From positions 12,646,041 to 12,710,040 of the forward strand of contig CM026565.1 of the NCBI GenBank assembly GCA_015143295.1: 64,000 nucleotides of DNA. Direction: 5' to 3'. Source of the DNA: Tetracentron sinense. Lineage: Eukaryota > Streptophyta > Magnoliopsida > Trochodendrales > Trochodendraceae. Positions 42,493 through 53,612 of the stretch are shown here, piece by piece. Position 1 is the first letter of the stretch. Each line of letters begins with the position of its first letter. The position numbers were made by a program, and so were the translations under genes. The notes under the pieces are model-generated. The model was not told where the DNA came from, searched no databases, and worked only from the letters and a program-made list of their open reading frames with translations.

Positions 42493-44347
42493 GGGACATC
42501 ATCTTTTGCCCAAGAGAGGATGAGGCGGCACTTCGGACAAACCACCATGAGAATGGAGGCAATGAGAAGAAGGAAATCAAGAGCCATAGACCCAAAGTTG
42601 AAAGAACTGGAAAAGAGTTAGAGTTTTACCTTGAAGAGGAGATGGAAGCACGCAGACACCAGGGATTGTGATGGTTGAACCTCACTGTGGAGAGGTGAAG
42701 ACGTGCGAAGCAGCTGAGCACTCACAATAATCAAACCAGAGACTTGATAGAAGGATGCTGGAAATCGCACGACCGAGTGTGGTCTTGAAATTACAAGAGA
42801 GGACGTGAAGCTCTGTGGTGAAAATGGGAGCTGGACAACACGGTTTATGGCTAGAAAATGCTGCAAAAAGGCAAGGAATCCTGCTATGTAAGAGAGCAAA
42901 GAGGACAAAATAGGAAGGCAACCATGTGACTCGAAGGCAAGATTCGAAAACCCCATGTCTGTGTTCGGTCGACCAAATGACCACTCAAGGTCGACCCTCA
43001 AACCAAAACCTGTACACCTGCGAAATGTTGGAGAGAGAGGGACTCCCTAGCACTTTGGCCTCTTGTGGAACATGATGGTGGGAAGAGAATCTTCAAAGAT
43101 GAAGCTGAAAAAGCTGCATTTAAACACAAAATGCCAAACTACCCATACAGCCTTGAGTGGCAAAGACCAATTCAAGTGGCCATGGTTTCAACCGAAGAAC
43201 CACCTGGAAACTAATTGTAAAAAGGGAGCCAGAAGAGGTGACACAAAAATTGGCAAAACAATTGTGTCTTAAACACTTGAACACAAAAAAAAAATTAGCA
43301 ATGGAAAATCAGTCAAAAGTTTGCACTTTGTGAGAAGAAATTTTCAAAAATTCTCCACTTTACTCAGAAGTATCAGTCATCAACAAACTTTCCCTTGAAA
43401 AAAATTTCAACATTATGTCCAGGAAGGAAAGACAGTATGTGCAACTTTTTCAAGAGACAAATAATACAATGTCCAAGAATGTTTAGCATACAAACACTGA
43501 GCAACCAAGGATATTTCCATCGACCCTATGCGCAAGGGATGGCAAGACACAGTCACACATGCTAATGTACAATGAATAATAGGCTATACCATCAATGTGA
43601 AGTGTGTGAGGTGAAATTCTTACTGAACACCTTTAGAGGTAGGCACCCTTAGATAGATAAGAACATTAGTGCATTTCAGGAACACCAAGTGTCAAAAAAT
43701 ACTGAGAGATGCATTAAGGGTAATCCAAAGGATGAAGAATTTTATGTGCTATTTTTACCCTTTGCATATGTTGCTCTCACAGTGTTTATAGAATTTTTGC
43801 TTGGTGAAGGCATTCTTGATCAGTCTTTTTCTTTTGAATTTTGGAATGCAATGGTGGCTTTCACACTTACTGGGTAGGTAGCCCTAGTTATTGGCAGCAG
43901 GGGCTTTCACTCTAGGGACCCAGATAGATACCTACTGTCCACCTTAGTAGCCATTTCATACTGTTTGCATCCAATAGTGACTGTCACACTATCCCAGAGG
44001 TAGCCCTTTCCATTGCATAAAAATTTTAAACTGGGGCACATTTTGAGGGATGGTACCTTCATGATCTAGTCAGATTGTATCAACTGGAAGAACCATCATG
44101 ACTAATATCATTACCTATTCATAGGGATATGTACCATCTGCAGGAGATAGCTAGAGTGCAAGTGCAGGTAATAGTGCAACAGTATTTGCCATATTTCTAA
44201 CTGTATTTAGCAAGATAGTCTAAGTGCATGTCCCTAAAGACACTTTGGTAGGTATGATATCCTCATGAACTCAATACGATCAAATATGTATCTTGGACAA
44301 GCATTATGAGCACCAGAAAAATTCAACCATGCACACCACAATCCAAA
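42493..44347. other. Unassigned sequence between K and the SIRE-type element
   Basis: No ORF with a recognisable domain on either strand. It contains two GTCGAC words in CGGTCGACCAAATGACC / AAGGTCGACCCTC (42,966-43,000), which resemble the U3 island of the SIRE-type LTR at 50,500-50,745; a short A-run at 43,286; and stretches that may be the long 3' untranslated region of the SIRE-type element. I found no copy of its LTR ends here, so the 3' LTR is missing or too decayed to see. Confidence 0.4.
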
Positions 44348-44367
44348 CCCCCCCCCCCTTTTTTTTT
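44348..44367 (-). promoter_or_regulatory. Purine tract downstream of the SIRE-type pol
   Basis: The plus strand has 11 C followed by 9 T, so the minus strand is nine A then eleven G, about 190 bases past the RNase H stop. It may be a polypurine tract; no LTR start matching TGTTACATAAG follows it. Confidence 0.4.
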
Positions 44368-44559
44368 AAATATGCCTAACTAAAAGAAAACAAAAATCTT
44401 TTTGAAGTTTTTCTGAATTTTTTTATGTTTTTGTATTTTTGAAATAAGATAAACAAACAAGAGAACAACAATAAGCAAAAACTGATAGTATACACCGGAG
44501 GAATAGAGCTAGGAAGAGATATGGATATGAGATTACCTAGTCTATCAAAAAGCATTCAA

Positions 44560-45093
44560 TCACTCAATATTGCACACACCGATGGATTTCCTAAGAAACT
44601 CAAACCTAAGGGAGTCTAGAGGTTTGGTTAGGAGATCTGCAAGTTGAGTATCAGTTTGCACATATTCCAATGTAATGACACTTTTCTCAACAAGCTCTCG
44701 AATAAAATAGTGTCTAATGTCTATGTGTTTGGTGTGAGAGTGTTGCATAGGATTTTTGGAGATGTTGACGGCACTAGTGTTATCACAATACACAGTTATG
44801 GTTCCTTGTTCTATCCCGTAGTCCTGCAACATCTGTTTCATCCACAGAAGTCGAGTGCAACAACTGTCGGCTGCAATGTACTCAGCCTCAGCAGTAGACA
44901 AAGAAATGAAATTCTGTTTTTTGCTAAGCCAAGCAACCAAACAGTTTCCAACATAAAAGCATCCTCCGGAGGTGCTTTTCCTATCATCAGTATTTTTGGC
45001 CCAGTCGGCATCAGAATATCCAACAACCACGGCATTAGTATCAAAGGGATACCAGAGGCCAAAAGAGAGAGTTCCACTTACATATCCAATAAT
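44560..45093 (-). pseudogene. RNase H of the SIRE-type element
   Basis: Open for about 155 codons: VVGYSDADWAKNTDDRKSTS, FYVGNCLVAWLSKKQNFISL, STAEAEYIAADSCCTRLLWM, VYCDNTSAVNISKNPMQHS and KHIDIRHYFIRELVE, to FLRKSIGVCNIE. These hold the copia RNase H acidic residues (YSDADW, AEAEY, CDNTSA) and HIDIRHYFIRE. It is separated from the RT by frame changes near 45,040-45,095. Confidence 0.88.
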
Positions 45094-46250
45094 TCATTTG
45101 ACAACAAGTAAGTGTGACTCTTTTGGGCTTGCTTGATAGCGAGCACAAGCTCCAACACTAAAGGCAATGTCAAGATGACTAGCATTGAGGTAAAGCAGAC
45201 TACCAATCATACTTTGATATGTGGTTTGATTGACACTTTTGCCTAAAGTATCTTTGTTGAGTTTGGTGGTGGTGCTCATAGGAGTGCGAGCATGTTTAGC
45301 TGAGCTCATGCCAAATTTCTTTATAAGGTCTTTGGCACATTTAGTTTGGGACACAGAAATCCCATTGCTCATTTGTTTTACCTACAGACCAAGAAAGAAA
45401 TTCAACTCACCAGTCATGCTCATCTCAAATTCATTCTTCATTTGTTCAGTAAAGGAGTGTGCATGTGAGTCTGATGCGGAACAAAAGACAATATCATCAA
45501 CATATATCTGAGCAATAACCATATCATCCTTGACATTTTTAATGAATAGGGTCCTGTCTACTCCCCCTCTCAAAAATCCCTTTTCTAAGAGGTATGTAGT
45601 TAGTATCTCATACCAAGCTCTGGGAGCTTGTTTCAAACCATAGAGAGCCCTTTTTAATCGGTAAACCTGATCAAGATGATTAGGGTCCTCAAACCCTTTT
45701 GGTTGTTCCACATAAACTTCCTCCTAAAGAATTCCATTTAGAAAAGCACTCTTGACATCCATCTGAAAAAGTTTAAATTTGAGATGGCATGCAACAGCAA
45801 GCAAGATCCTGATAGACTCTAGTCGGGCAACAGGAGCAAATGTTTCATTGAAATCAATGCCCTCAATCTGAATGTATCCCTGTGCAACTAACCTAGCCTT
45901 GTTTCTAACAATGGTACCATGTTCATCAGATTTGTTCTTGAAAATCCATTTAGTACCAATAACATTTGTATTTTTAGGCCTAGGTACTAAAAACCATACA
46001 TCATTCCTTGTAAACTAATTGAGCTCTTCTTGCATGGCATTTATCCAGTTTTCATCAATGAGAGCTTCAGTTACATTTTTGGGTTCAAATGTAGAAGTGT
46101 CGCAAAAGTGACTAACTTCATTTTCAACTTGTTTTCGAGTTCTCACTCCACTTTCAAGGTTTCCAATAATTTCAGTTGAGGAGTGAGGCCTCATAACCCT
46201 AGGATGTGTAGGTTTTTTAGGAGGTGACTTTTAAGATGATTCATTTTCTG
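45094..46250 (-). pseudogene. Reverse transcriptase of the SIRE-type element
   Basis: From about 46,060 leftwards the frame is broken through the finger region (the counterpart of [20 protein letters not shown] is visible). Then [40 protein letters not shown], catalytic [12 protein letters not shown] (about 45,490-45,520), [11 protein letters not shown] and a TAG. After the stop come KCAKDLIKKFGMSSAKHART and TYQSMIGSLLYLNASHLDIA. The YVDD core is intact but the frame is not. Confidence 0.88.
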
Positions 46251-46259
46251 ATTTAGATA

Positions 46260-47509
46260 TTGGAATTTTCACACCACATTTATGGACTCCATAACAATAA
46301 AGGTTCTCAAGTTGTATACTCGATAAGCCCTACTATTTGTGGAATATCCAAGAAAAATCCCTTCATCACTCCAGGAATCAAATTTACCCAATTACTCTCT
46401 ATCCCTAAGGGTATAGCACTTACTTCCGAATACTCGAAAGTACTTGACATTGGGTTTCTTGTTGTACCACAGCTCATAGGGTGTCTTCCTAGTTCTGAGC
46501 CTAGTGTAAACTCTGTTAACAATATAGCATGCAATGCTAACTGCTTCAACCCAGAAATGAGCAGCCAGGTTATTGTTGTGAAGCATCACCCTAGCCATCT
46601 CTTGAAGCACCCTATTCTTTCTTTCCATCACACCATTTTGCTGAGGTGTTATTGGTGATGAAATTCATGCTTGATGCCCGTTTCATCACAAAACTCATTG
46701 TACTTGGAGTTTTCAAACTCCTTTCCATGATCACTTCGAATATGAGTGATAGGGCATCCTTTTTCATTTTGCACTCTCAAGCAGATGTTCTTGAAGTTCT
46801 CAAATGCATTCGACTTCTGTCTTATGAATGCCACTCATGACATCCTTGAGAAATCATCAACCATCACTAGGATATATCGCTTTCCTCCTAGATTTCAGTT
46901 TGAGTTGGACCCATTAGATCCATGTGTATAAGTTCTAGTGGGTGTGACGTAGCGATATTTGAAGCCTTCTTGTGTGGGCTTTTAATTTGTTTGCTAATTT
47001 GACATGGCCCACACACAGCAGTAGAGCGTTTCCCTAGTTTTGGCACACCTCTCACACGCTCGTGTTTTGAGAGTTTGCTTAGGTCTTTGAAATTCATGTG
47101 ACCTAGCCGCCTGTGCCACAGTTCAACTTCTTCAACTTTAGCCCTGTTGCACATTTGAGAATAACTAACACTAGGAATTAAACCATAACAATTGTCAGTG
47201 GTTCTTGACCCTTCCAAAACACACACATCTTTGTCATCCATAACAGAGCACTTGTTGTTGGTAAAGTGGACAGCATGGTGATCATCGCACAATTGACTTA
47301 TGCTAATTAGATTAGCTTTTAGTGCTTCTACAAATAAGACATCCTTCAGTTTAGGAATGCCTGGTGCTTGGATGACACCTTTTCCTTTCACAAAGGATTT
47401 GCTTCCATTACCAAAAGTAACAGTCCCATCCGAGCATTCCTCAAGGTGAGTGAAGAGAGACTTGTTACCAGTCATGTGTCTGGAGCATCAACTATCGAAA
47501 TACCACATG
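46260..47509 (-). pseudogene. Protease and integrase of the SIRE-type element
   Basis: The protease remnant (YFDS*CSRHMTG) has a stop in the active-site loop near 47,490. KLKDVLFVEALKANLISISQ is the usual PR-IN linker. Integrase zinc finger VELWHRRLGHMNFKDLSKLS and CGPCQISKQIKSPH; core LELIHMDLMGPTQTE, then a broken stretch (46,890-46,835), HIRSDHGKEFENSKYNEFC, and ERKNRVLQEMARVM with VEAVSIACYIVNRVY. The segment between the first and second catalytic Asp is frameshifted. Confidence 0.86.
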
Positions 47510-49057
47510 TCAGAATTTTGAGCTTTCAATGTGGATGACAAGGCATTTTAGATCATCCTTTCTCACATAAATGAACTTAGACTTTTGGGAAACCCTATTG
47601 TCTTTGTTCACTTCATTTGTAGGCATAACCTTCTTTTTGTTAGATCTCCTGTTCTTCCTTCTTTTCTGGGTAAACCTTGCATTTTGGTCTATCCTGTTAC
47701 CTTCTTTATGATGAGCATAAGAAGTGTCACGACCATATTTTGTACTAGAGAGTTGAGCAATCTTCATCACTTCTTCACTCAAACTCCTAGACTTTTCTGC
47801 TAAGGCTTGAATTTGCCTTTGGAGATTCCCTTGATGTTGAGTTTGATTCCAAGAACCATTTCGGGGATTTCTCCTAAAGGCATTGCAATTAGGTCGGATG
47901 TGACCCTTCACTCCACAATGGTGACAAGTGGGAATGAACCTGGAAGGAGGAGATCTGTTAGCCTGAGACTGAACTTTTGTTCTCTCAGTTTCAATTGAAT
48001 TTTTACTTTCTCTAGACATGACAAATGTTTGGTACAACTGAGAGTTTGGCATCCTGGATGTTGATCCTGAGGAGATAGAACTCACAAATCTTAGATTTTC
48101 ATGTATTAGCTCAAATCTTGCAGTAGACATTGTTCTTGACATTCAAAGGACCGGATAGTCTGTCTGGATGTCCTATGCCGAACATGTTTACTGTTGAGAA
48201 CTGCATGCTAGCCAGTTTATCCAAGATTTGAGTGTTGCTAAGGAGTCTAGCTTCTTTTTCGAGTTCAGTTACTTTCTTAGCCAACCCATCCTTAACCTTT
48301 AGAATATCAAGAAATTCCTTTTCTAGAAATCTAACTTTTTCAATAAGGTTATTTCTTTCAGATTCCAACTCTGAAATTCGAGTCTTTGACTCTTCAGATA
48401 CACTCATGGAGTTATCTTCCTCAGTTTCTAGAACCTTGATCCATTTGGATAACGAGGCATTTTCTTCTTCAAGGTATTCTAGTTTGGACACCAGTTCAGC
48501 CTTTTCACTTTCAAGCTGAGATACTAGAGCATTCTTCTCTTCTGCTTCTAGTTTGCAAGAGTCACTTTCTTGTTGGGTAAATTTAAGTTGTTTGTTCAAA
48601 GAGATCTTAGCTTTCTTCAGCTTAAGGCTTTCAGAAAACAACCTTTCATAGGCGTTGTCCATATCTTCATCAGACTCAGAGACAATGTGACTCTGATCAT
48701 GATCTTCACTAGACTCACTTACTTGATCTTCATCACTCTTCTCTTTATGAGTAGTGGGAGGATGGTCTATCTCTGATAGGGTGACAGTGAAAGCCATGCG
48801 ATTTTCAGATTCCTCACTTGAGGTAGAGCTTTCAAATTTTTCTTCATCAGAATCACTGTCAGTTCTTTTGGAGACTTTCTTGTTATCTCAAGGTTTTGAC
48901 TTTGGCTTTTCAAGAGGTTTTCCTCCTAGTTTAGGCTTATACCTTCTATTTGTTTTTAGATATTTTTGAAATTTTTTAACAAATAGAGCCAATTCCTTCT
49001 CTCCCAACTCAGCATCACAATCATCCTCATCCAAGGTCTCCTTGACAGTTTTTAAGG
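47510..49057 (-). pseudogene. gag: Gag coiled-coil and zinc-knuckle part of the SIRE-type element
   Basis: Starting after a frame change at about 49,060: a Lys-rich region, an acidic Ser/Glu stretch (SDSDEEKFESSTSSEESE), then a coiled coil of about 190 residues with heptad-like Leu/Glu spacing (KLKKAKISLNKQLKF, SQLESEKAELVSKLEYLEEE, ELESERNNLIEKVRFLEKEF). A frame change near 48,130 leads to the knuckle CHHCGVKGHIRPNC (about 47,925-47,880). Long coiled-coil Gag extensions are characteristic of SIRE/Maximus elements. Confidence 0.85.
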
Positions 49058-49738
49058 CTACATATTTGTTTTTCTTGGATGGTCGAAGATGAGTTCGTAG
49101 GTTTGGAGTGATCCGACTAATTCCTCAATCTTGAGAGCATCAACGTTCTTGCTCTCCTCGATGGCAGTGACCTTAGATTGAAACATTTCGGGTAGAGATC
49201 TAAGGATTTTTCTGACAATTTTGGACTCACTGATTTTCTTACCCAGGTTGAAACTAGAGTTGAAAATGTCACTTAGTTTAGCATAGAATTCATCAAATGT
49301 GTCATTGTCCTCCATTTTCAGATTTTCAAATTTTGTTGTGAGAATTTGAAGCTTAGAGATCTTGACAGTGGTTGTACCTTCATGAGTCATTTCCAGAATA
49401 TCCTATGCCTCCTTTGCTGTTTCACATGAAGAAATTTGTCTGAATTCTTCAACAGTGACTGTAGTAAAGATGGCATTGAGACCTTTCGTGTTCCAACCAC
49501 TTGTCTCGAGCTCTTCTTTGCTCCAATCCTTAGTGCTTTTAGTGAGAATTACATCACCTAGAATATTCACCGGTGGAGTCCATCCATCCTGAATGGATAT
49601 CCAGATTCTCTCGTCTATGGATTTGAGAAATGCTCTCATTCGAGCTTTCCAATATGCATAATTGTTCCCATCAAACAGTGGGGGACGAGAGATGGACTCA
49701 CCCTCTCTTAAAGTAGTCATTGACTTAAGAATAGACAC
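49058..49738 (-). pseudogene. gag: Gag N-terminal domain of the SIRE-type element
   Basis: The start is ATG at 49,738 (MSILKSMTTLREGESISRPP), then LFDGNNYAYWKARMRAFLKS, IQDGWTPP, WNTKGLNAIFTTVTVEEF. TAG (near 49,402) stands where Trp of AWDILEMTHEGT is expected. After it comes KISKLQILTTKFENLKMEDN and DEFYAKLSDIFNSSFNLGKK, then RKILRSLPEMFQSKVTAIEE. The block ends at a stop at 49,058 caused by one missing A in a run of A. Confidence 0.87.
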
Positions 49739-49777
49739 AAGATCACACTTAAGGGATTTAACCTTATGAGTGAACCT

Positions 49778-49789
49778 GCTCTGATACCA
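49778..49789 (-). promoter_or_regulatory. Primer binding site of the SIRE-type element
   Basis: The minus strand reads TTGGTATCAGAGCAGG, with TGGTATCAGAGC at 49,789-49,778, two bases from the LTR end at 49,792. Confidence 0.9.
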
Positions 49790-50437
49790 ATTGAATTTCC
49801 TTATTTCAATGCACTCTTAGATCTAGAGGGGGGGTGAATAGGTCTACTTCAATTTTCTCTACCAATTGTAATTTTAATCAATCACACACAATCAATCTCA
49901 CTTGAACACACAAGACTTTTACGTGGAAAACCCTTCCGGGAAAAACCACGGGACCTAGTCCAGCACAAAATTCACTATGAGAAAATTTGAATAATACAAG
50001 ACTCGAATCTTACCCAACCGGACACGACACACCATTCCTCAGTATCGATTCCTCAGATTGCAAACCACGAACACAGCACGTTCGATCCTCACAATAGCAG
50101 CTTCGGTTCCTCACCGGCCAATCTTACTCAAAGTAATCAACCACGGTCTCCGAAGACGGATCTCTATCCTTGACGGCTTTAGCTCAGGCTAACCAACGCT
50201 CACAGAAGAGCATACAGTGGGTTTTAGGGTTTGTGGAAGCCCTACGGTGATCTCTTAATGATTAAGGATCATCTAATACAAGTTTGAGAAAGTATGCTTG
50301 TAAACTTTGTACAACCTAGAGGCCAACTAATGGAGATGAAGATTAGTGAATCCAAGAGTTTTCTTAAACTCAAAATAGGCCCATAGTGCTCTAAAAAGTC
50401 TCTCATCCATCTCCCTCACGGATTGGGAGAGGTCCCC

Positions 50438-50445
50438 TATATATA
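50438..50445 (-). promoter_or_regulatory. TATA box of the SIRE-type LTR
   Basis: TATATATA followed on the minus strand by GGGGACCTC. It lies about 60 bp downstream of the GTCGAC island in element direction. Confidence 0.6.
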
Positions 50446-50499
50446 GGATAAGTTCAAAGGATTAGAAGTTGCTAAAAAATGGTTTTAGAAAGTTTTTCC

Positions 50500-50745
50500 A
50501 TATCAAGGTCGACCCTGGGGGATCCCTGGGTCGACCCATTATTGCAAACACATCAAACAGTCGAAATCCCATATCAGGGTCGACCTTGGGGGATGGTTCA
50601 GTCGACCAAAATGTACACTTCGGTCAACCGAATGATCCTTCAGGGTCGACCTCCAAATTTTTTACTCTCAACCCAAAAACACCAAACAAAAGAGGGGCTA
50701 TTCAGGGTCGACCCAAAACTGTCAGGGTCGACCCTGGGGTGCAAT
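50500..50745 (-). promoter_or_regulatory. GTCGAC palindrome island in the SIRE-type LTR
   Basis: Seven or more (G/A)GTCGAC(C/T) words, several inside AGGGTCGACC and paired with GGGGGATC or CCTGGGG. Degenerate forms are CGGTCAACCG and CAGTCGACCAA. It sits directly upstream of the TATA box, the same position as the CGATCG island of element B although the two elements belong to different superfamilies. Confidence 0.6.
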
Positions 50746-51162
50746 TTTTCAATACTTTTCTCCTTTTAGCTTTAAATTCAATCCCCTAAACCTCTAGTGT
50801 TTTTTGACTAAAATTTTATGATAAATTGGACAATTTCATGAGGTAACCTAAGGTCATCTAGGTCTCTCTTTCAAAACTTACTTTTTGAGCCAAGCTTAGT
50901 GGTGTAGCTTCAAGATTCTTCATGGCTTCTTCTTCACCTTGTCTTTAGACCAGATGAGACCTACTATGACTTATGTAACATTTTGGGCTCAGAATTTTGC
51001 CAATCAACACTTTGACTTTACACAAGAAATTAAATATATACAGGCATGATAATAAGAAAGATAACAAGTACTACGCAAGTATACAAAAACACAAGCATGA
51101 CTGTATGATTGAGTTTTGCACTGACCAAGTACCCACAAGCCTAAGATCAAGGCAAGACAAGC

Positions 51163-51265
51163 AGTATACATCGAATAATGTGTATACAAGCCGTTTACAC
51201 CAGATAATGTGTAGACAAGCTGTATACACCGGATAATGTGTAGACAAGCTGTATGCACCGGATAA
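51163..51265 (+). repeat. 29-bp tandem repeat in the E 5' LTR
   Basis: About three and a half units of GATAATGTGTAGACAAGCTG plus TATACACCG, with minor variation. Each unit lies in the part of the LTR where A, C, B and F have their own unrelated repeats. Confidence 0.8.
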
Positions 51266-51590
51266 TGTGTAAACCGTGTGGTACCTCAGAAAGTAGGGTA
51301 TATGTTAATCTCTATCCAATATATGGGGTAGAGTTATTTTAAGTTATCTCATTTTGCATGTTGTTGGATATATTCACGAACAAGAAAGTCAAGTAAGATA
51401 AACAAGAGAAATAAGTACAAGTGAGCACATATAAGAATTGAATTTGAATTATGCTTCTGCACTCTGAATTATTTATATGTTTACATGTCATGTTGAATTC
51501 CAAATTATGCTTTATATTAAATGTTGTTATATTGTTAGCTATTAGCTTATATATACGCACGATAACTTATTACTCAGCCGATGACTGTTG

Positions 51591-51731
51591 TTGTCGGCAG
51601 GTTCTAGGTTTGATATCTGTGTCCTAGGACCTTGGGAAGAAGAAGAGGAAAAGGAAGAAGTGGAAGAGTCAGCAGGTGATTACCTCGATGGTGAATGGAA
51701 TTTGGACCGTTGGCCATTTTCGGGAAATTAA
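51591..51731 (+). CDS. Conserved acidic micro-ORF in the E 5' LTR
   Basis: Open frame from TTG at 51591 to TAA at 51729-51731, 46 codons: LSAGSRFDICVLGPWEEEE, then a Glu/Lys-rich run and DYLDGEWNLDRW. Shared with the A/C ORF are SAGS, FD(I/V)C, GPW and the acidic run, with synonymous codon differences. There is no ATG at the homologous place (TTG instead), so if used it depends on an upstream exon or non-AUG initiation, or it is inactive. Confidence 0.45.
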   Translation: MSAGSRFDICVLGPWEEEEEKEEVEESAGDYLDGEWNLDRWPFSGN

Positions 51732-52022
51732 TTATTAGTATTTTGATTTGGAAGTTTAGACATTGTAATAGACTAAATTTTACATTTATGGTAAGATTGA
51801 ATTGATGATTAGGAATCATGGAGGATGATTTGAATTATTTATGATGTTTTAGTATTTATTCCAGACATTAGACTTGATTATGAAATACTTAAAGAAAAAT
51901 TTTTAGGTTCATGTTTTAGAATTCTCTTAAATGCTTTATGACAGGAAGATATGAAAGTGATGGTTAAGTTACGTGTCAATGTCCCATATTAACCTAGATG
52001 GGATTTTGGGGTGCGACAGAGG

Positions 52023-52034
52023 TGGTATCAGAGC
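52023..52034 (+). promoter_or_regulatory. Primer binding site of chromovirus E
   Basis: TGGTATCAGAGC, four bases after the LTR end at 52018. Element D is inserted four bases downstream of it. Confidence 0.92.
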
Positions 52035-52038
52035 CAAG

Positions 52039-52567
52039 TGTCACGGTCATTTTGTCCAGTGCTCGGCACATGGCCATGACCCGTGTTTTGTAAGCCTTGT
52101 ACATATGAGTCATGTAAAGTGTCCCGGGGTTTATTGTAAATACCTTTTGTAGTCAAGGGTAGTTTAGTAAGGTAATTTGTAATGGCAGAGTTGTAAATAC
52201 CCCAGTATGACTCCACTAGCAAGGAGGATGTTTCCTTCTGTAAAAGGGTGAAATGTTTATTTTCCTACCTTGAGGAGAGGTGAGCAAGGTGAGTCCTTAG
52301 CCCATGTCCCTTTGAGTTTCTAGCAAGCTCAATCTCCTCACTAATTGTAGTCTGTAAAGAGTTGCTTGGAAGGATCAATAAAGCTTAAAGTTGCTTTCAA
52401 TCAGTGTTGCTTGTTTCTACGTGTTGCTTACTTTGTCCCTTACTGACTTGGTGTGCATCTTCCCACTTGGGAATACTTCTCGGGTGAGTATCTTGTGGTT
52501 GGCTGACTCGCAAGTGTAGCCGTGTGCCGCACGGTCGCTTCGCTTACAAAAAGGTTGGATCATGACA
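52039..52567 (+). repeat. 5' LTR of chromovirus D (529 bp)
   Basis: TGTCACGGTCATTTTG ... GGTTGGATCATGACA. The terminal TGTCA/TGACA ends are inverted repeats. Compared with the 3' LTR only a handful of base changes are seen (for example AGTGCTCGG/AGTACTCGG), so insertion is fairly recent. No clear TATA box. Confidence 0.94.
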
Positions 52568-52569
52568 GT

Positions 52570-52581
52570 TGGTATCAGAGC
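52570..52581 (+). promoter_or_regulatory. Primer binding site of chromovirus D
   Basis: TGGTATCAGAGC two bases after the LTR end at 52567; initiator tRNA-Met type. Confidence 0.92.
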
Positions 52582-52611
52582 GGTCATTGTGATTCTCTAG
52601 AAGTTGGAATC

Positions 52612-53612
52612 ATGCCACCGAGACCGGAATGGACAAACAAAGAGCAGATCAAGGATCTCGAGTCGCAAGCTTCACAACTTGGCGGTTTTGTAGACGGACT
52701 TGCACAACTTGCCGAGCGTGTCGATGTGATCGAGATGGAACAAAGGAATGTTGCTAACACTACTGATATGCTCAGCGAGGACTTTAGGGCTACGGTGGAA
52801 GCCCTACAAGCCGAAATTGGTGACCTTGTTGCTAAGGTGAATGTTCTCACTAGAGCAATGGGAACAACTGGCCCGAATGCAGGTGAAACTTCTAGGATCC
52901 GAATTCCTGAACCTAGAAACTATGCTGGTGCTCGTGATGCAAAAGAACTTGAGAACTTCTTGTTCGATATGGAACAATACTTTCGGGCTGTTAGAATTGA
53001 CTCGGAAGAGACTAAAGTCACAATGGCTACTATGTATTTGGTGGGTGATGCCAAACTGTGGTGGCGAACAAAGTACGATGATATAGTCAGGGGTGTTTGC
53101 ACCATTGACTCATGGGAGGACCTAAAGAGGGAATTGAAGGCACAATTTTTTCCCGAGAATGTCGAGTATATGGCTCGACGAAAGTTGAGAAACCTTCGAC
53201 AAACCGGTACTGTTCGCAAATATGTGAAGCAATTCTCGGCATTGATCCTGGACATTCGAGATATGTCCGAGAAGGAAAAGCTATTCTATTTCCATGAAGG
53301 CCTCAAACCTTGGGCCTAAACTGAGTTACAAAGACAAAGGGTACAAGATCTGGCGTCAGCGCAAGCTACGGCCGAGCGCTTAACCGACTATACTACCGAG
53401 GATGGTGGGAAGAAGAAAATAGCTTACTCGGGAAACTCAAGCTCGAGTGCTAAGTCGGGGAAGTTTAACAAGCCCAAGAGTGGGGGAGGTGATAAGAGAC
53501 CTTCAGGATCCTCACAATTCAAAGGATCCACATCGTCTTCAGCTAGGTCGAAGACTATTAGTTGCTTCCTTTGTGGAGGGCCACATCGGATTGCTATGTG
53601 CCCACAAAAGTA
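52612..53612 (+). pseudogene. gag: gag of chromovirus D
   Basis: The start is ATG 52612 (MPPRPEWTNKEQIKDLESQA), chosen because it is the first ATG after the primer site. A coiled-coil-like N-terminus (LAERVDVIEMEQRNVANTTD) precedes the Gag core ELENFLFDMEQYFRAV, VGDAKLWWRTKYDDI, WEDLKRELKAQFFPEN and FSALILDIRDMSEKEKLFYF. TAA at 53,317 interrupts after GLKPWA. The tail is Ser/Lys-rich with a single knuckle CFLCGGPHRIAMC (about 53,570-53,608) and another stop right after CPQK. Confidence 0.88.

Larger units (their letters stand above)
44348..50980 (-). mobile_element. Decayed SIRE/Maximus-type Ty1/copia element, 3' LTR not found
   Basis: Reading leftwards: 5' LTR 50980-49792, primer site 49789-49778, gag with a long coiled-coil region (49738-47510), protease/integrase (47500-46260), RT (about 46,200-45,080) and RNase H (45,030-44,560), then an A9G11 purine run (44,367-44,348). 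The SIRE/Maximus call rests on the [22 protein letters not shown] block, the coiled-coil Gag and the final FLRKSIGVC. Every domain is broken by stops or frameshifts. Confidence 0.87.
49792..50980 (-). repeat. 5' LTR of the SIRE-type element (about 1189 bp)
   Basis: In plus reading it runs TGAATTTCC ... TTATGTAACA, giving TG...CA ends. On the minus strand there is a GTCGAC-rich island (50,745-50,500), then TATATATA (50,445-50,438). The left border is secured by the primer site. The right border is inferred from the terminal bases only. Confidence 0.7.
50981..52038 (+). repeat. 5' LTR remnant and primer site of chromovirus E
   Basis: The LTR ends GATTTTGGGGTGCGACA at 52018, spacer GAGG, then the primer site TGGTATCAGAGC at 52023-52034. 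The visible 1038 bp include a 29-bp tandem repeat (51163-51265), an acidic micro-ORF (51591-51731) and an AT-rich end. The start of the LTR is missing where the SIRE-type LTR abuts. The element is then cut by D at 52038/52039 and resumes at 57630. Confidence 0.85.

Noticed and set aside
42618-43001. ORFs of about 100-127 codons on the minus strand past the end of K
   Set aside because: No recognisable domain, overlapping frames of similar length, low-complexity composition; not supported as genes.
43689-43877. Hydrophobic 62-codon ORF (FYVLFLPFAYVALTVFIEFL)
   Set aside because: Short, isolated, no family resemblance, in AT-rich unassigned DNA where chance hydrophobic ORFs are common.
44644-45111. 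155-codon plus-strand ORF
   Set aside because: Antisense shadow of the SIRE-type RNase H.
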